This document shows, piece by piece, positions 8,261-18,459 of a stretch of 64,000 bases of DNA. The DNA is taken from assembly GCA_902773925.1 (NCBI GenBank), contig CACYGI010000004.1, forward strand, positions 215,868 through 279,867, read 5' to 3'. Positions within the stretch are counted from its first letter, which is position 1. Each line of letters opens with the position of its first letter. The translations under genes were made by a program, and so were the position numbers. The notes under the pieces were generated by a model. The model was given only the letters and a program-made list of their open reading frames with translations, was not told where the DNA came from and did not search any database. The stretch comes from an uncultured Bacteroidia bacterium (GTDB taxonomy: Bacteria; Bacteroidota; Bacteroidia; Bacteroidales; UBA932).

Positions 8261-8962
8261 ATGGCTAAACTTACAAAAAACCATAAGGCTGCTGTCGCCA
8301 AGGTTGAAGATGGCAAGCAGTATAAGTTGATCGAGGCTTGCGCTTTGCTGAAGGAGGTTTCCTACACGAAGTTCGACTCTACCGTCGAGCTCTCCGTGCG
8401 TCTTGGTGTCGACCCCCGCAAGGCCAACCAGATGGTCCGCGGCGTTGTTACGCTCCCTCACGGAACCGGTAAGCAGGTCCGCGTGCTGGTGCTCTGTACA
8501 CCTGACAAGGAGACTGAGGCCAAAGAGGCCGGTGCAGACTTCGTCGGACTTGACGACTATATCGAGAAGATCAAAGGTGGCTGGACGGATATCGACGTCA
8601 TCATCTGTACCCCTTCAGTGATGGGTAAGATCGGTGCTATCGGTCGTATCCTCGGTCCCCGCGGCCTGATGCCTAACCCCAAGACCGGTACTGTGACGAT
8701 GGATATCGCCTCAGCCGTCAAGGAAGTCAAGGCCGGTAAGATCGACTTCAAGGTTGACAAGCAGGGTATCATCCACGCAGGTATCGGCAAGGTGTCCTTC
8801 ACCCCCGAGCAGATTGCGGAGAACGCTACCGAACTGGTCAACACTATCATCAAACTTAAGCCTCAGGCTCTTAAGGGTACTTACGTCAAGAGCGTATATC
8901 TCTCCTCTACGATGAGCCCGGGTATCTGTATCGACAGTAAGGCAATCGGCGCTGCTGAATAA
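8261..8962 (+). CDS. rplA: 50S ribosomal protein L1
   Basis: A 233-residue L1-stalk protein that moves deacyl-tRNA and, in many bacteria, represses its own operon by binding the mRNA leader. Typical segments are [21 protein letters not shown], the L1 signature [19 protein letters not shown], and the C-terminal [19 protein letters not shown]. Length is normal. No L1-site mimic was identified upstream by eye. Confidence 0.98.
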   Translation: MAKLTKNHKAAVAKVEDGKQYKLIEACALLKEVSYTKFDSTVELSVRLGVDPRKANQMVRGVVTLPHGTGKQVRVLVLCTPDKETEAKEAGADFVGLDDYIEKIKGGWTDIDVIICTPSVMGKIGAIGRILGPRGLMPNPKTGTVTMDIASAVKEVKAGKIDFKVDKQGIIHAGIGKVSFTPEQIAENATELVNTIIKLKPQALKGTYVKSVYLSSTMSPGICIDSKAIGAAE

Positions 8963-8976
8963 AAATTTTTGCAATT

Positions 8977-9480
8977 ATGAGAAAAGAACTCAAAGCTCAG
9001 ATTATTGAAAAGATAGCGGCACAGATCAAGGAGAATCCCAATTTCTACCTTGCCGACATTTCCGGCCTCAACGCTGAAAATACGTCCGCTCTCCGCCGTG
9101 CCTGCTTCGAAAACGGCATCAAGCTCGAAGTCGTGAAGAATACCTTGCTCCACAAGGCAATGATGCAGATCGGCATTCAGCAGCTTGAAGACCTCTACCC
9201 CACGCTCGAAGGCAATACCGCCATCATGTTCACCACCGGCGCTCCCAGCGCACCTGCAAAGGTCATCAAGGAGTACGGCGCAAAGTTCGGCAAGCCCTCG
9301 CTCAAGAGTGCATATCTGCAGGAATGCAGCTATGTCGGCGAAAACCAGCTCGGCATCCTGGTGAACATCAAGTCTCGTGAAGAGATGATCGGCGATATCA
9401 TCGGACTCCTCCAGTCTCCTATCCGCAGGGTCATCTCTGCACTGGAGAACGCCAAGAAAGAAGGAGAGGCAGCAGAATAA
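8977..9480 (+). CDS. rplJ: 50S ribosomal protein L10
   Basis: The base of the L7/L12 stalk. The 167-residue protein shows the L10 N-terminal fold (FYLADISGLNAENTSALRRACFENGIKLEVVKNTLL) and a C-terminal helix (LLQSPIRRVISALENAKKEG) that binds L7/L12 dimers. It sits 14 bp after rplA and 37 bp before rplL, the usual order. Confidence 0.97.
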   Translation: MRKELKAQIIEKIAAQIKENPNFYLADISGLNAENTSALRRACFENGIKLEVVKNTLLHKAMMQIGIQQLEDLYPTLEGNTAIMFTTGAPSAPAKVIKEYGAKFGKPSLKSAYLQECSYVGENQLGILVNIKSREEMIGDIIGLLQSPIRRVISALENAKKEGEAAE

Positions 9481-9517
9481 GTATTAAAACAATAACAAAT
9501 CAAAAAAATAAAAAATT

Positions 9518-9895
9518 ATGGCAGACATCAAAGCTCTTGCGGAAGAACTCGTCAATCTTACCGTAAAGGACGTTCAGGAACTTGCTCAGATTCTCAAGGA
9601 TGAGTACGGAATCGAGCCCGCTGCGGCAGCAGTTGTTATGGCAGGCCCCGCTGAAGGCGGCGCTGCAGCTGAAGCAGAACAGAGCGCATTCGACGTTATC
9701 CTCGTATCGGCAGGTCAGGCTAAACTCCAGATGGTCAAGGCTGTCAAGGAACTCACCGGTCTGGGCCTCAAAGAGGCTAAGGATCTGGTAGACCAGGCAC
9801 CTAACGCGAAGATCAAGGAGAAGGTCTCTAAGGCCGAAGCTGAACAGATCAAGGCAGCTCTCGAAGAGGCAGGCGGAGAAGTTGAACTTAAATAA
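9518..9895 (+). CDS. rplL: 50S ribosomal protein L7/L12
   Basis: A 125-residue stalk protein that recruits translation GTPases. It has the N-terminal dimerisation domain ([21 protein letters not shown]), an Ala/Glu-rich hinge (about residues 38-55), and the C-terminal factor-binding domain with [31 protein letters not shown] strong hairpin follows before rpoB. Confidence 0.98.
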   Translation: MADIKALAEELVNLTVKDVQELAQILKDEYGIEPAAAAVVMAGPAEGGAAAEAEQSAFDVILVSAGQAKLQMVKAVKELTGLGLKEAKDLVDQAPNAKIKEKVSKAEAEQIKAALEEAGGEVELK

Positions 9896-9934
9896 CATCC
9901 ATCCCCTGTTCTCCCCTACGGGGGCAGAAGTTCG

Positions 9935-9969
9935 GGTTTAGGGCCGTGGTTTAGGCCCTAAACCTTTTT
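9935..9969 (+). terminator. rplL-rpoB attenuator hairpin
   Basis: A perfect 11-bp stem (GGTTTAGGGCC / GGCCCTAAACC, 8-nt loop) is followed directly by TTTTT. It is a textbook intrinsic terminator placed inside an otherwise continuous operon, 40 bp before rpoB. A smaller CCCC-TAC-GGGG hairpin lies just upstream at about 9913-9923. Confidence 0.8.
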
Positions 9970-10008
9970 GTCGTAAAAAAAAGTTTACTTTAAACCGTCT
10001 TTCATACA

Positions 10009-13000
10009 ATGCCGCAAAAACCTACTAATCAGCGTATTACATTCGCGACATCGAAAAATATTCTCGAGTTTCCGGATTTTCTCGAGGTGCAGCTCAAATC
10101 CTTCAAGGATTTCTTCCAGCTCGACACTTCATCCGAAAACCGCAAGAACGAAGGACTGTTCAAGGTGTTCCAGGAAGTATTTCCCATCAATGACACCCGC
10201 AACAACTTCAATCTTGAGTTTATCGATTACTTCATCGATCCGCCGCGCTATTCGATAGATGAATGTCTCGACCGCGGCCTTACCTACAGCGTTCCGCTCA
10301 AGGCCAAGCTCAAGCTCTCCTGCACGGACGAGCAGCACGAGGATTTCGAGACGGCGGTCCAGGACGTGTATCTTGGCGCAATCCCGTATATGACTCCCCG
10401 CGGTACATTCGTCATCAACGGATCGGAGCGAATCGTAGTTTCGCAGTTGCACCGCTCTCCGGGCGTATTTTTCGGCCAGAGCCTGCACGCCAACGGTACC
10501 AAGCTTTATTCGGCGCGTATCATTCCCTTCCGCGGATCATGGATCGAGTTTGCGACTGACATCAGCAACGTGATGTACGCATACATCGACCGCAAGAAAA
10601 AATTACCGGTAACCACCCTCCTGCGCACCATCGGCTACGAGACTGACAAGGACATCCTTGACATTTTCAGCCTTGCGGAAGAGGTCGAAGTCACCGAAGA
10701 AAACCTCCGCAAATGCCTCGGCAAGAAGATGGCGGCCAATGTCCTGAAGACCTGGAACGAGGATTACGTGGATGAAGAGACCGGCGAAGTGGTCTACATC
10801 CAGCGTTCCTCCCCCATCGTCGAGCGCGAAACCGTCCTGGAAGAGTCGCATATCCAGGCACTTCTCGACTCCGGCGTGAACACAATTCTCATCCGCAAGG
10901 AAGACGAAGTCACCAAGAGTTACGAGATCATCTACAACACGCTGCAGAAAGACCAGTGCAACACCCAGCGTGAAGCGATATTTTATACATACCGGCAGTT
11001 GCGCAACTCCGAACCGCCGGATGAGGAGACCGCACGTGACGTCATCGAGAAGCTCTTCTTCTCCGACAAGCGTTACGACCTTGGCGAAGTCGGCCGTTAC
11101 CGCCTCAACAAGAAGCTCGGCCTGACGACCGCTCCGGATGTCCGTATCCTGACCAAGGAAGACATCATCGAGATTATCAAGTACCTCGTGCATCTGATCA
11201 ATTCCGAAGCACAGGTCGATGATATCGACCACCTGAGCAACCGTCGTATCCGTACGGTCGGCGAGCAGCTTGCAAACCAGTTCAGCGTCGGTCTGAGCCG
11301 CATGGCACGTACCATCCGCGAAAAGATGAACGTCCGTGACAACGAAGTGTTCACCCCGACCGAGCTCATCAATGCAAAGACGCTCTCCTCGGTGATCAAT
11401 TCGTTCTTTGCCACGAGCCAGCTCTCGCAGTTCATGGACCAGACCAACCCTCTGGCCGAGATGACGCACAAGCGCCGTCTTTCGGCTCTGGGTCCGGGCG
11501 GTCTGTCCCGTGAGCGTGCAGGCTTCGAGGTCCGAGACGTGCACTACACCCACTACGGACGTCTCTGCCCTATCGAGACTCCTGAAGGCCCGAACATCGG
11601 TCTTATCTCATCGCTCTGCGTCTATGCAAAGATCAACGACCTCGGTTTCATCGAGACTCCCTACCGCCGCGTCGTCGGAGGCAAGGTGGACCTCTCGCCC
11701 GAAGGACTTTCATACTACAGCGCAGAAGAGGAAGAGAACAAGATCGTCGCTCAGGCCAACGTCAACATCGCCGATGACGGCGACATCCTCGACGAGCGTA
11801 TCAAGTGCCGCCTCGGCGCCGATTTCCCGGTGCTCCGCAAGGATGGCATCGATCTGATGGACGTCGCGCCCAACCAGATCGCTTCCATCGCGGCATCCCT
11901 GATTCCGTTCCTCGAGCACGACGATGCAAACCGTGCGCTGATGGGCTCCAACATGATGCGCCAGGCAGTGCCTATCATCAAGCCTGAAGCCCCGATCGTC
12001 GGTACCGGTCTCGAAGGCCCCGTCGCCCGCGATTCCCGTACCCAGATCGTCGCCGAGCGCAAGGGTGTCGTCACATTTGTCGATGCACGCGAAATCCATA
12101 TCCGCTACGACCGCACCGAGGCAGAGAAGTTCGTAAGCTTCGCTCCCGAAGTGACCGTATATCAGCTTCCCCAGTATCGCAAGACCAACCAGAGCACGTC
12201 CATCCACCTGACTCCTATCGTCCGCAAGGGCGACAAGGTCGTCGAGGGACAGATCCTGACCGAAGGTTACGCTACCCAGAACGGCGAACTCGCACTGGGC
12301 CGCAACCTGAAGGTGGCTTTCATGCCCTGGAAGGGTTACAACTTCGAGGATGCAATCGTACTCTCCGAGCGCATGGTCCGCGAGGACATCCTGACCTCGA
12401 TCCACGTGGACGAGTACATCATGGAAGTCCGCGACACCAAGCGCGGTATGGAGGAGCTCACCTCGGATATCCCCAACGTCAGCGATGACGCCACCAAGGA
12501 CCTTGGCAAAAACGGTATCATCCGCGTAGGCGCACACGTCGAACCCGGTGATATCCTCATCGGTAAGATCACGCCCAAGGGCGAGAGCGATCCTTCACCG
12601 GAAGAGAAGCTCCTGAGGGCCATCTTCGGCGACAAGGCCGGCGATGTCAAGGACGCTTCGCTCAAGGCTTCCCCTTCACTCTCCGGTACCATCATCGGCA
12701 CGCGTCTTTTCCGTCGCGTGGTCAAGGAAGGCGGCAAGAAGGGCAATTCCAAGCAGAAAGAAGAGATCGAGGCAGCAAAGCAGGCATTCAACAAGAAGAA
12801 GGAAGACCTGTTCGCACTCTTCATCGACAAGCTTTGCATCCTGCTCGACGGCAAGAAGAGTTCCGGCGTGAACGACCGCGACGGTGTCGTGCTCGTTCCG
12901 AAGGCTTCCAACTTCAGCCGCGAGGCTCTCGAAGGTATCGACTACTTCAACGTCAATCCGCTGAAGTGGACGAGCGACAAGAAGACCAACGATATGATCA

Positions 13001-13827
13001 AGCAGCTGATCAACAATTACCTGCTTGCATTCAAGGAGATCGATGCAGAAGAGAAGCGCGTCAACTACAACCTCACCATCGGCGATGAGCTGCCTTCGGG
13101 TATCATGCAGATGGCAAAGGTCTATGTGGCCAAGAAGCGCAAGATCCGCGTCGGTGACAAGATGGCAGGCCGTCACGGCAACAAGGGTATCGTAGCCAAG
13201 ATTGTCCGCGACGAAGATATGCCGTTCCTCGACGACGGTACTCCCGTCGACATCGTCCTCAACCCGCTCGGCGTGCCTTCGCGAATGAACCTCGGACAGA
13301 TTTACGAGACCGTGCTCGGATGGGCCGGCCGCGAACTAGGCCTGAAGTTCAGCACCCCGATTTTCGACGGCGCAAGCCTCGAAGATATCAACAAGTACAC
13401 CGATATGGCAGGACTGCCGCGCTACGGCAAGACCCGCCTGAGGGACGGCGGCACCGGCGAATACTTCGACCAGAGTGCAACCGTCGGCGTCATCTATATG
13501 ATCAAGCTCGGCCATATGGTCGATGACAAGATGCACGCCCGTTCGATCGGTCCTTACTCTCTCATCACCCAGCAGCCGCTCGGCGGTAAGGCACAGTTCG
13601 GTGGCCAGCGTTTCGGTGAAATGGAGGTCTGGGCTCTCGAGGCATTCGGTGCTTCCAACATTCTCCAGGAGATTCTGACCATCAAGTCCGACGACGTTAC
13701 CGGCCGCAGCCGCGCATACGAAGCTATCGTCAAGGGCGACCCGATGCCGACTCCCGGCATCCCCGAGTCCCTCAACGTGCTGCTCCACGAGCTCCGCGGT
13801 CTCGGCCTGAACATCAAGCTGGATTAA
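10009..13827 (+). CDS. rpoB: DNA-directed RNA polymerase subunit beta
   Basis: Catalytic core subunit of RNA polymerase. The 1272-residue product has the N-terminal lobe signature [18 protein letters not shown], the rifampicin-pocket region [21 protein letters not shown] followed by [22 protein letters not shown] (about residue 490), and the conserved GRHGNKG in the C-terminal region (about residue 1054). It ends in [14 protein letters not shown]. In the rifampicin cluster the visible residues look wild type ([17 protein letters not shown]). Translation may depend on readthrough of the upstream hairpin. It is followed by rpoC after 31 bp. Confidence 0.99.
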   Translation: MPQKPTNQRITFATSKNILEFPDFLEVQLKSFKDFFQLDTSSENRKNEGLFKVFQEVFPINDTRNNFNLEFIDYFIDPPRYSIDECLDRGLTYSVPLKAKLKLSCTDEQHEDFETAVQDVYLGAIPYMTPRGTFVINGSERIVVSQLHRSPGVFFGQSLHANGTKLYSARIIPFRGSWIEFATDISNVMYAYIDRKKKLPVTTLLRTIGYETDKDILDIFSLAEEVEVTEENLRKCLGKKMAANVLKTWNEDYVDEETGEVVYIQRSSPIVERETVLEESHIQALLDSGVNTILIRKEDEVTKSYEIIYNTLQKDQCNTQREAIFYTYRQLRNSEPPDEETARDVIEKLFFSDKRYDLGEVGRYRLNKKLGLTTAPDVRILTKEDIIEIIKYLVHLINSEAQVDDIDHLSNRRIRTVGEQLANQFSVGLSRMARTIREKMNVRDNEVFTPTELINAKTLSSVINSFFATSQLSQFMDQTNPLAEMTHKRRLSALGPGGLSRERAGFEVRDVHYTHYGRLCPIETPEGPNIGLISSLCVYAKINDLGFIETPYRRVVGGKVDLSPEGLSYYSAEEEENKIVAQANVNIADDGDILDERIKCRLGADFPVLRKDGIDLMDVAPNQIASIAASLIPFLEHDDANRALMGSNMMRQAVPIIKPEAPIVGTGLEGPVARDSRTQIVAERKGVVTFVDAREIHIRYDRTEAEKFVSFAPEVTVYQLPQYRKTNQSTSIHLTPIVRKGDKVVEGQILTEGYATQNGELALGRNLKVAFMPWKGYNFEDAIVLSERMVREDILTSIHVDEYIMEVRDTKRGMEELTSDIPNVSDDATKDLGKNGIIRVGAHVEPGDILIGKITPKGESDPSPEEKLLRAIFGDKAGDVKDASLKASPSLSGTIIGTRLFRRVVKEGGKKGNSKQKEEIEAAKQAFNKKKEDLFALFIDKLCILLDGKKSSGVNDRDGVVLVPKASNFSREALEGIDYFNVNPLKWTSDKKTNDMIKQLINNYLLAFKEIDAEEKRVNYNLTIGDELPSGIMQMAKVYVAKKRKIRVGDKMAGRHGNKGIVAKIVRDEDMPFLDDGTPVDIVLNPLGVPSRMNLGQIYETVLGWAGRELGLKFSTPIFDGASLEDINKYTDMAGLPRYGKTRLRDGGTGEYFDQSATVGVIYMIKLGHMVDDKMHARSIGPYSLITQQPLGGKAQFGGQRFGEMEVWALEAFGASNILQEILTIKSDDVTGRSRAYEAIVKGDPMPTPGIPESLNVLLHELRGLGLNIKLD

Positions 13828-13858
13828 TTTTAAGTAGGATCAAAAAAGATTTCCAAAT

Positions 13859-16800
13859 ATGCTTGCAAAGAAAGACTCCAAGATAAAGACGAATTTCAAC
13901 AGGATCACCATCGGCCTGGCATCTCCAGAGGATATCCTCGCCAAGTCGAAGGGAGAGGTCCTCAAGCCGGAAACGGTCAACTACCGCACCTACAAACCGG
14001 AGCGGGACGGCCTTTTCTGCGAACGGATATTCGGTCCTACCAAGGATTACGAGTGCCACTGCGGCAAGTACAAGAGGATCCGCTACCGCGGCATCATCTG
14101 CGACCGTTGCGGCGTGGAAGTCACCGAGAAGAAAGTCCGCCGCGAGCGTATGGGCCATATCGCCCTCACCGTCCCCGTGGCTCACATCTGGTACTTCCGT
14201 TCGACGCCCAACAAGATCGGCTACCTGCTCGGCATCCCGTCCAAGAAACTCGACGCCATCATCTACTACGAACGCTATATAGTGATCAACGCCGGCAAGG
14301 CCGAGAAATACGGCTGCAAGTCGTTTGACCCGATCAGCGAGGATGCCACCCTGCTCTCCGAAGATGAGCTCCAGCAGATTCTCGTCAAAGAAGAGCTGAA
14401 GGACAATGACAAACTCGCTGCCGACGATCCGAACAAGTTCGTCGTGGGAATGGGCGCAGAGGCCATCTACCAGCTCCTCGAGAAGCTCGACCTGGACAAG
14501 CTCTCCTACTCTCTCCGCGAGAAGGCGGACAAGGAGAATTCCCAGCAGCGCAAACAGAACTCCCTGAAGCGTCTGGGCGTTATCGAGGCATTCCGCGAAG
14601 CGAAGGACACCAACGATCCGAAGTGGATGATAATGAAGGTTATCCCCGTGATTCCGCCGGATCTGCGCCCTCTGGTTCCGCTGGATGGCGGCCGTTTTGC
14701 GACCTCCGATGTAAACGACCTCTACCGTCGCGTCATCATCCGCAACAACCGCCTCAAGAAGCTCATCGAGATCAAGGCTCCTGAAGTCATCCTGCGCAAC
14801 GAGAAGCGTATGCTCCAGGAGGCGGTCGATTCGCTCTTCGACAATTCCCGCAAGGTAAATGCCGTCAAGAGTGAGTCCAACCGCACCCTCAAGTCCCTTT
14901 CGGACAACCTCAAGGGCAAGCAGGGCCGTTTCCGCCAGAACCTCCTCGGCAAGCGCGTCGACTATTCGGCACGAAGCGTCATCGTCGTCGGTCCCGAACT
15001 CAAGATGCACGAGTGCGGTCTGCCCAAGTACATGGCGGCAGAGCTCTACAAGCCGTTTATCATCCGCAAGCTCATCGAGCGCGGCATAGTCAAGACGGTC
15101 AAGAGTGCGAAGAAGATCGTGGACCGCAAGGACCCGGTCGTATGGGATATTCTCGAGAACGTGATGAAGGGCCATCCCGTCCTTCTGAACCGTGCTCCGA
15201 CCCTGCACCGTCTCGGTATCCAGGCATTCCAGCCCAAGATGATCGAGGGCAAGGCAATCCAGCTGCACCCGCTCGCATGTACGGCATTCAACGCCGACTT
15301 CGACGGTGACCAGATGGCAGTGCACCTCCCGCTCGGCAATGCAGCTATCCTCGAGGCACAGATGCTGATGCTCGGCAGCCACAATATCCTCAATCCCGCA
15401 AACGGAGCCCCGATCACCGTGCCTTCACAGGATATGGTCCTCGGTCTGTATTATATCACCAAGGAACGTTCCAACGACAAGGGCCAGGGCCTGAAGTTCT
15501 ACGGTCCGGAGGAAGCCGTCATCGCCTACAACGAAGGCCGCGTCTCGCTCCAGGCAAAGATCAAGGTACGCCTGCCCAAGGACAAGCTGGACCTTTCCAA
15601 GGGCTACGAACTCGTGGATACGACAGTCGGCCGCGTACTCTTCAACAGGGTCGTGCCCGACGAGGTGCCCTACGTCAATACCCTTCTCAAGAAAAAGAAG
15701 CTGCGTGACATCATCGGTGTCGTGCTCAAGCACACCGGCGTGGCCCGTACTTCGATGTTCCTCGATGACATCAAGGACCTCGGTTACAAGATGGCATTCA
15801 AGGGCGGTCTGTCCTTCAACCTGGGCGACGTCATCGTCCCCGAGGAGAAGGCCGGACTCATCGACCAGGGCTACAAGGAGGTGGACAGCATCCAGGGCAG
15901 CTACAATATGGGTCTTATCACCAACAACGAGCGCTACAACAAGGTCATCGACGTCTGGACAATGGCCAACCGCAGCCTGACTGCGATCGTCGAGAAGAAG
16001 ATCGAGGCTGACAATGACGGTTTCAACCCTGTCTTTATGATGCTTGACTCCGGCGCCCGCGGTTCGAAGGACCAGATCCGCCAGCTTTGCGGTATGCGTG
16101 GTCTGATGGCCAAGCCGCAGAAGTCCGGTTCGACCGACGCAGGTATTATCGAGAACCCTATTCTTGCCAACTTCAAGGAAGGTCTGAACGCTCTCGAGTA
16201 CTTCATTTCGACTCACGGTGCCCGCAAGGGTCTTGCCGATACCGCCCTCAAGACGGCTGATGCAGGTTACCTGACCCGCCGTCTGGTCGATGTCTCGCAC
16301 GACGTGATTATCAATGAGGAAGATTGCGGTACGCTCCGCGGCCTTGTGGCAAGCGCCATCAAGGATAAGGATGAGGTGGTCGAGTCCCTCGGCGACCGTA
16401 TCCTTGGCCGTACTTCCGTCCACGATATCTACAACCCTGTCACCGGCGAACTTATCATCCATTCGGGTGAAATGATCACCGAGGACATCGCAGATCTCAT
16501 CGAGTCCCTCCCCATCGAGCAGGTGGAGATCCGTTCGGTGCTCACGTGCGAATCCCGCAAGGGTGTCTGTGCGAAGTGCTACGGACGCAACCTGGCTACC
16601 GGCCGTATGGTCGAGAAGGGCGAGGTTGTCGGCGTCATCGCCGCACAGTCCATCGGTGAGCCTGGTACACAGCTGACCCTGCGTACGTTCCACGTCGGTG
16701 GTACCGCTTCCAATACGGTCACCGACAACGGCATCAAGTCCAAGTACAATGACGGACGCCTCCATTTCGAGGAGCTGCGTACCATCACCAAGGTGGACGA

Positions 16801-18148
16801 GAACGGCAAGGAGCACATCATCGTGGTCAGCCGCACGACGGAGTTGAAGATCGTTCACCGCACTACGGGCATTACCCTGGCGCAGTACGATATTCCCTAC
16901 AGCGCAGAGCTGTTCCTGGGCGAAGGCGCCGAGGTCAAGGTCGGCGACAATATCTGTACCTGGGATCCTTACAACGCCAGCGCCGTATCCGAGATCAGCG
17001 GTAAGGCTGTCTATGATACGATGATCAACGGTGTCACCTACCGCGAGGAGGCTGCCGACGAGTTCGCAAGCCACCGCGACAAGGTTGTCATCGAGAGCAA
17101 GGACAAGATGAAGAGTCCGGCCATCCGCATCGTGGATGCAGCCGGCAATACCATCAAGCAGCACAACCTGCCTGTCAACGCCCACATCATGGTCGATGAC
17201 GGCCAGGAGGTGCACGTCGGCGATATCCTCTTCAAGATTCCGCGCGCAATCGGCAAGTCCGGCGATATCACCGGCGGTCTGCCGCGCGTCACGGAGCTGT
17301 TCGAGGCCCGCAACCCGTCCAACCCGGCTATCGTGTCGGAGATCAACGGTGAAGTCATCATGGGTGACCTCAAGCGTGGTAACCGTACCATCATGGTCCG
17401 CAACAAGAGCGGCGAGACCAAGACCTATCTCGTCCCGACTTCGAAGCAGATCCTCGTCCAGGAGAATGACTATGTCCGCGCGGGAATGCCGCTTTCGGAC
17501 GGCGCCGTCTCTCCTTCCAACATCCTCGCCATCCAGGGTCCTATCAAGGTCCAGGAGTACATTGTCAATGAGATTCAGGCAGTGTACCGCCTGCAGGGTG
17601 TGAAGATCAACGACAAGCACTTCGAGATCATCGTGCGCCAGATGATGCGCAAGGTGGAGATCGTCAATCCCGGCGATACCCTCTTCCTCGCAGGCCAGAT
17701 GGTTGACAAGTGGGAGTTTATGGATGAGAACGACCGTATCTACGACAAGAAGTTCATCACCGATCCGGGCGACAGCAAGGAGCTCCACGCCGGCCAGCTG
17801 GTGCCTGTGCGCCGTCTGAGGGACGAGAATTCGCTCCTCAAGCGCCAGGATCTGCGACTGGTCCAGGCCCGCGACGCCGTTCCCGCCACCTGTAACCAGG
17901 TGCTGCAGGGTATCACCCGCGCCGCCCTGAAGACCAACAGCTTCATGTCGGCCGCTTCATTCCAGGAGACCACGAAGGTATTGAGCGAAGCCGCTATCCG
18001 CGGTAAGGAAGATACCCTCGAGGGTCTGAAGGAGAATGTCATCTGCGGTCACCTGATTCCGGCCGGTACCGGCCAGAGGGAGTTTGACAATCTGATTGTC
18101 GCTTCGCAGGACGATTATCGCAAAATGATGGAACAGGTCGCCGAGTAG
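13859..18148 (+). CDS. rpoC: DNA-directed RNA polymerase subunit beta'
   Basis: A 1429-residue catalytic subunit. Visible elements are the N-terminal zinc-binding CHCGKYK...CDRCG (about residues 62-85), the active-site Mg motif [10 protein letters not shown] (about residue 478), the second zinc cluster [13 protein letters not shown] (about residue 898), and trigger-loop-region sequence [18 protein letters not shown]. It ends in [12 protein letters not shown]. The usual Bacteroidota length is about 1420-1430. The operon ends at a strong terminator 20 bp downstream. Confidence 0.99.
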   Translation: MLAKKDSKIKTNFNRITIGLASPEDILAKSKGEVLKPETVNYRTYKPERDGLFCERIFGPTKDYECHCGKYKRIRYRGIICDRCGVEVTEKKVRRERMGHIALTVPVAHIWYFRSTPNKIGYLLGIPSKKLDAIIYYERYIVINAGKAEKYGCKSFDPISEDATLLSEDELQQILVKEELKDNDKLAADDPNKFVVGMGAEAIYQLLEKLDLDKLSYSLREKADKENSQQRKQNSLKRLGVIEAFREAKDTNDPKWMIMKVIPVIPPDLRPLVPLDGGRFATSDVNDLYRRVIIRNNRLKKLIEIKAPEVILRNEKRMLQEAVDSLFDNSRKVNAVKSESNRTLKSLSDNLKGKQGRFRQNLLGKRVDYSARSVIVVGPELKMHECGLPKYMAAELYKPFIIRKLIERGIVKTVKSAKKIVDRKDPVVWDILENVMKGHPVLLNRAPTLHRLGIQAFQPKMIEGKAIQLHPLACTAFNADFDGDQMAVHLPLGNAAILEAQMLMLGSHNILNPANGAPITVPSQDMVLGLYYITKERSNDKGQGLKFYGPEEAVIAYNEGRVSLQAKIKVRLPKDKLDLSKGYELVDTTVGRVLFNRVVPDEVPYVNTLLKKKKLRDIIGVVLKHTGVARTSMFLDDIKDLGYKMAFKGGLSFNLGDVIVPEEKAGLIDQGYKEVDSIQGSYNMGLITNNERYNKVIDVWTMANRSLTAIVEKKIEADNDGFNPVFMMLDSGARGSKDQIRQLCGMRGLMAKPQKSGSTDAGIIENPILANFKEGLNALEYFISTHGARKGLADTALKTADAGYLTRRLVDVSHDVIINEEDCGTLRGLVASAIKDKDEVVESLGDRILGRTSVHDIYNPVTGELIIHSGEMITEDIADLIESLPIEQVEIRSVLTCESRKGVCAKCYGRNLATGRMVEKGEVVGVIAAQSIGEPGTQLTLRTFHVGGTASNTVTDNGIKSKYNDGRLHFEELRTITKVDENGKEHIIVVSRTTELKIVHRTTGITLAQYDIPYSAELFLGEGAEVKVGDNICTWDPYNASAVSEISGKAVYDTMINGVTYREEAADEFASHRDKVVIESKDKMKSPAIRIVDAAGNTIKQHNLPVNAHIMVDDGQEVHVGDILFKIPRAIGKSGDITGGLPRVTELFEARNPSNPAIVSEINGEVIMGDLKRGNRTIMVRNKSGETKTYLVPTSKQILVQENDYVRAGMPLSDGAVSPSNILAIQGPIKVQEYIVNEIQAVYRLQGVKINDKHFEIIVRQMMRKVEIVNPGDTLFLAGQMVDKWEFMDENDRIYDKKFITDPGDSKELHAGQLVPVRRLRDENSLLKRQDLRLVQARDAVPATCNQVLQGITRAALKTNSFMSAASFQETTKVLSEAAIRGKEDTLEGLKENVICGHLIPAGTGQREFDNLIVASQDDYRKMMEQVAE

Positions 18149-18170
18149 GCTTCCGCCCAATTTATCACTT

Positions 18171-18201
18171 AAAAGCCGGGGGTTGAACCTCCGGCTTTTT
18201 T
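18171..18201 (+). terminator. Terminator of the rpoBC operon
   Basis: AAAAGCCGGGGG and ACCTCCGGCTTTTTT form a long stem with a 5-7 nt loop ending in a T6 tract, immediately after rpoC. Confidence 0.9.
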
Positions 18202-18325
18202 GTTGTCGCCACAGCACTTTCCACCGAAGTAGGGGCGGGTGGCGGCAGGAAATCATAAGCAAAATGTCAAATCCGGTATTTTCAGCTTTTTTTAAAAACC
18301 CGCTCAGAAGTTCATTTTTTGGCGG

Positions 18326-18361
18326 TAAGTTTGGTTTTAATTATTTTTTTTTATAAGTTTG
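18326..18361 (+). promoter_or_regulatory. Promoter region of the SusC/SusD locus with repeated TAAGTTTG
   Basis: The 258-bp gap after the rpoC terminator is very AT-rich and contains two identical TAAGTTTG octamers (18326-18333 and 18354-18361), both matching the -7 consensus. The TTTG of the first lies 20 bp before the second octamer, so it may act as its -33 element. The predicted leader to the susC-like ATG is roughly 95 nt. Apart from this and A/T runs nothing else is visible in the gap. Confidence 0.6.
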
Positions 18362-18459
18362 TAACCTAACCGCACTATGCTGAAGCGGCATTTTTTAAAA
18401 TATTTGAGAGATAATATTTCATTTTTAAACCTAATTATTAACCAAAACTTTTTTTCCTT

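Noticed and set aside
13814..17788. Two long minus-strand frames opposite rpoC (522 and 787 codons)
   Set aside because: Antisense shadows caused by codon bias in a highly conserved gene; no recognisable motifs and no promoter.
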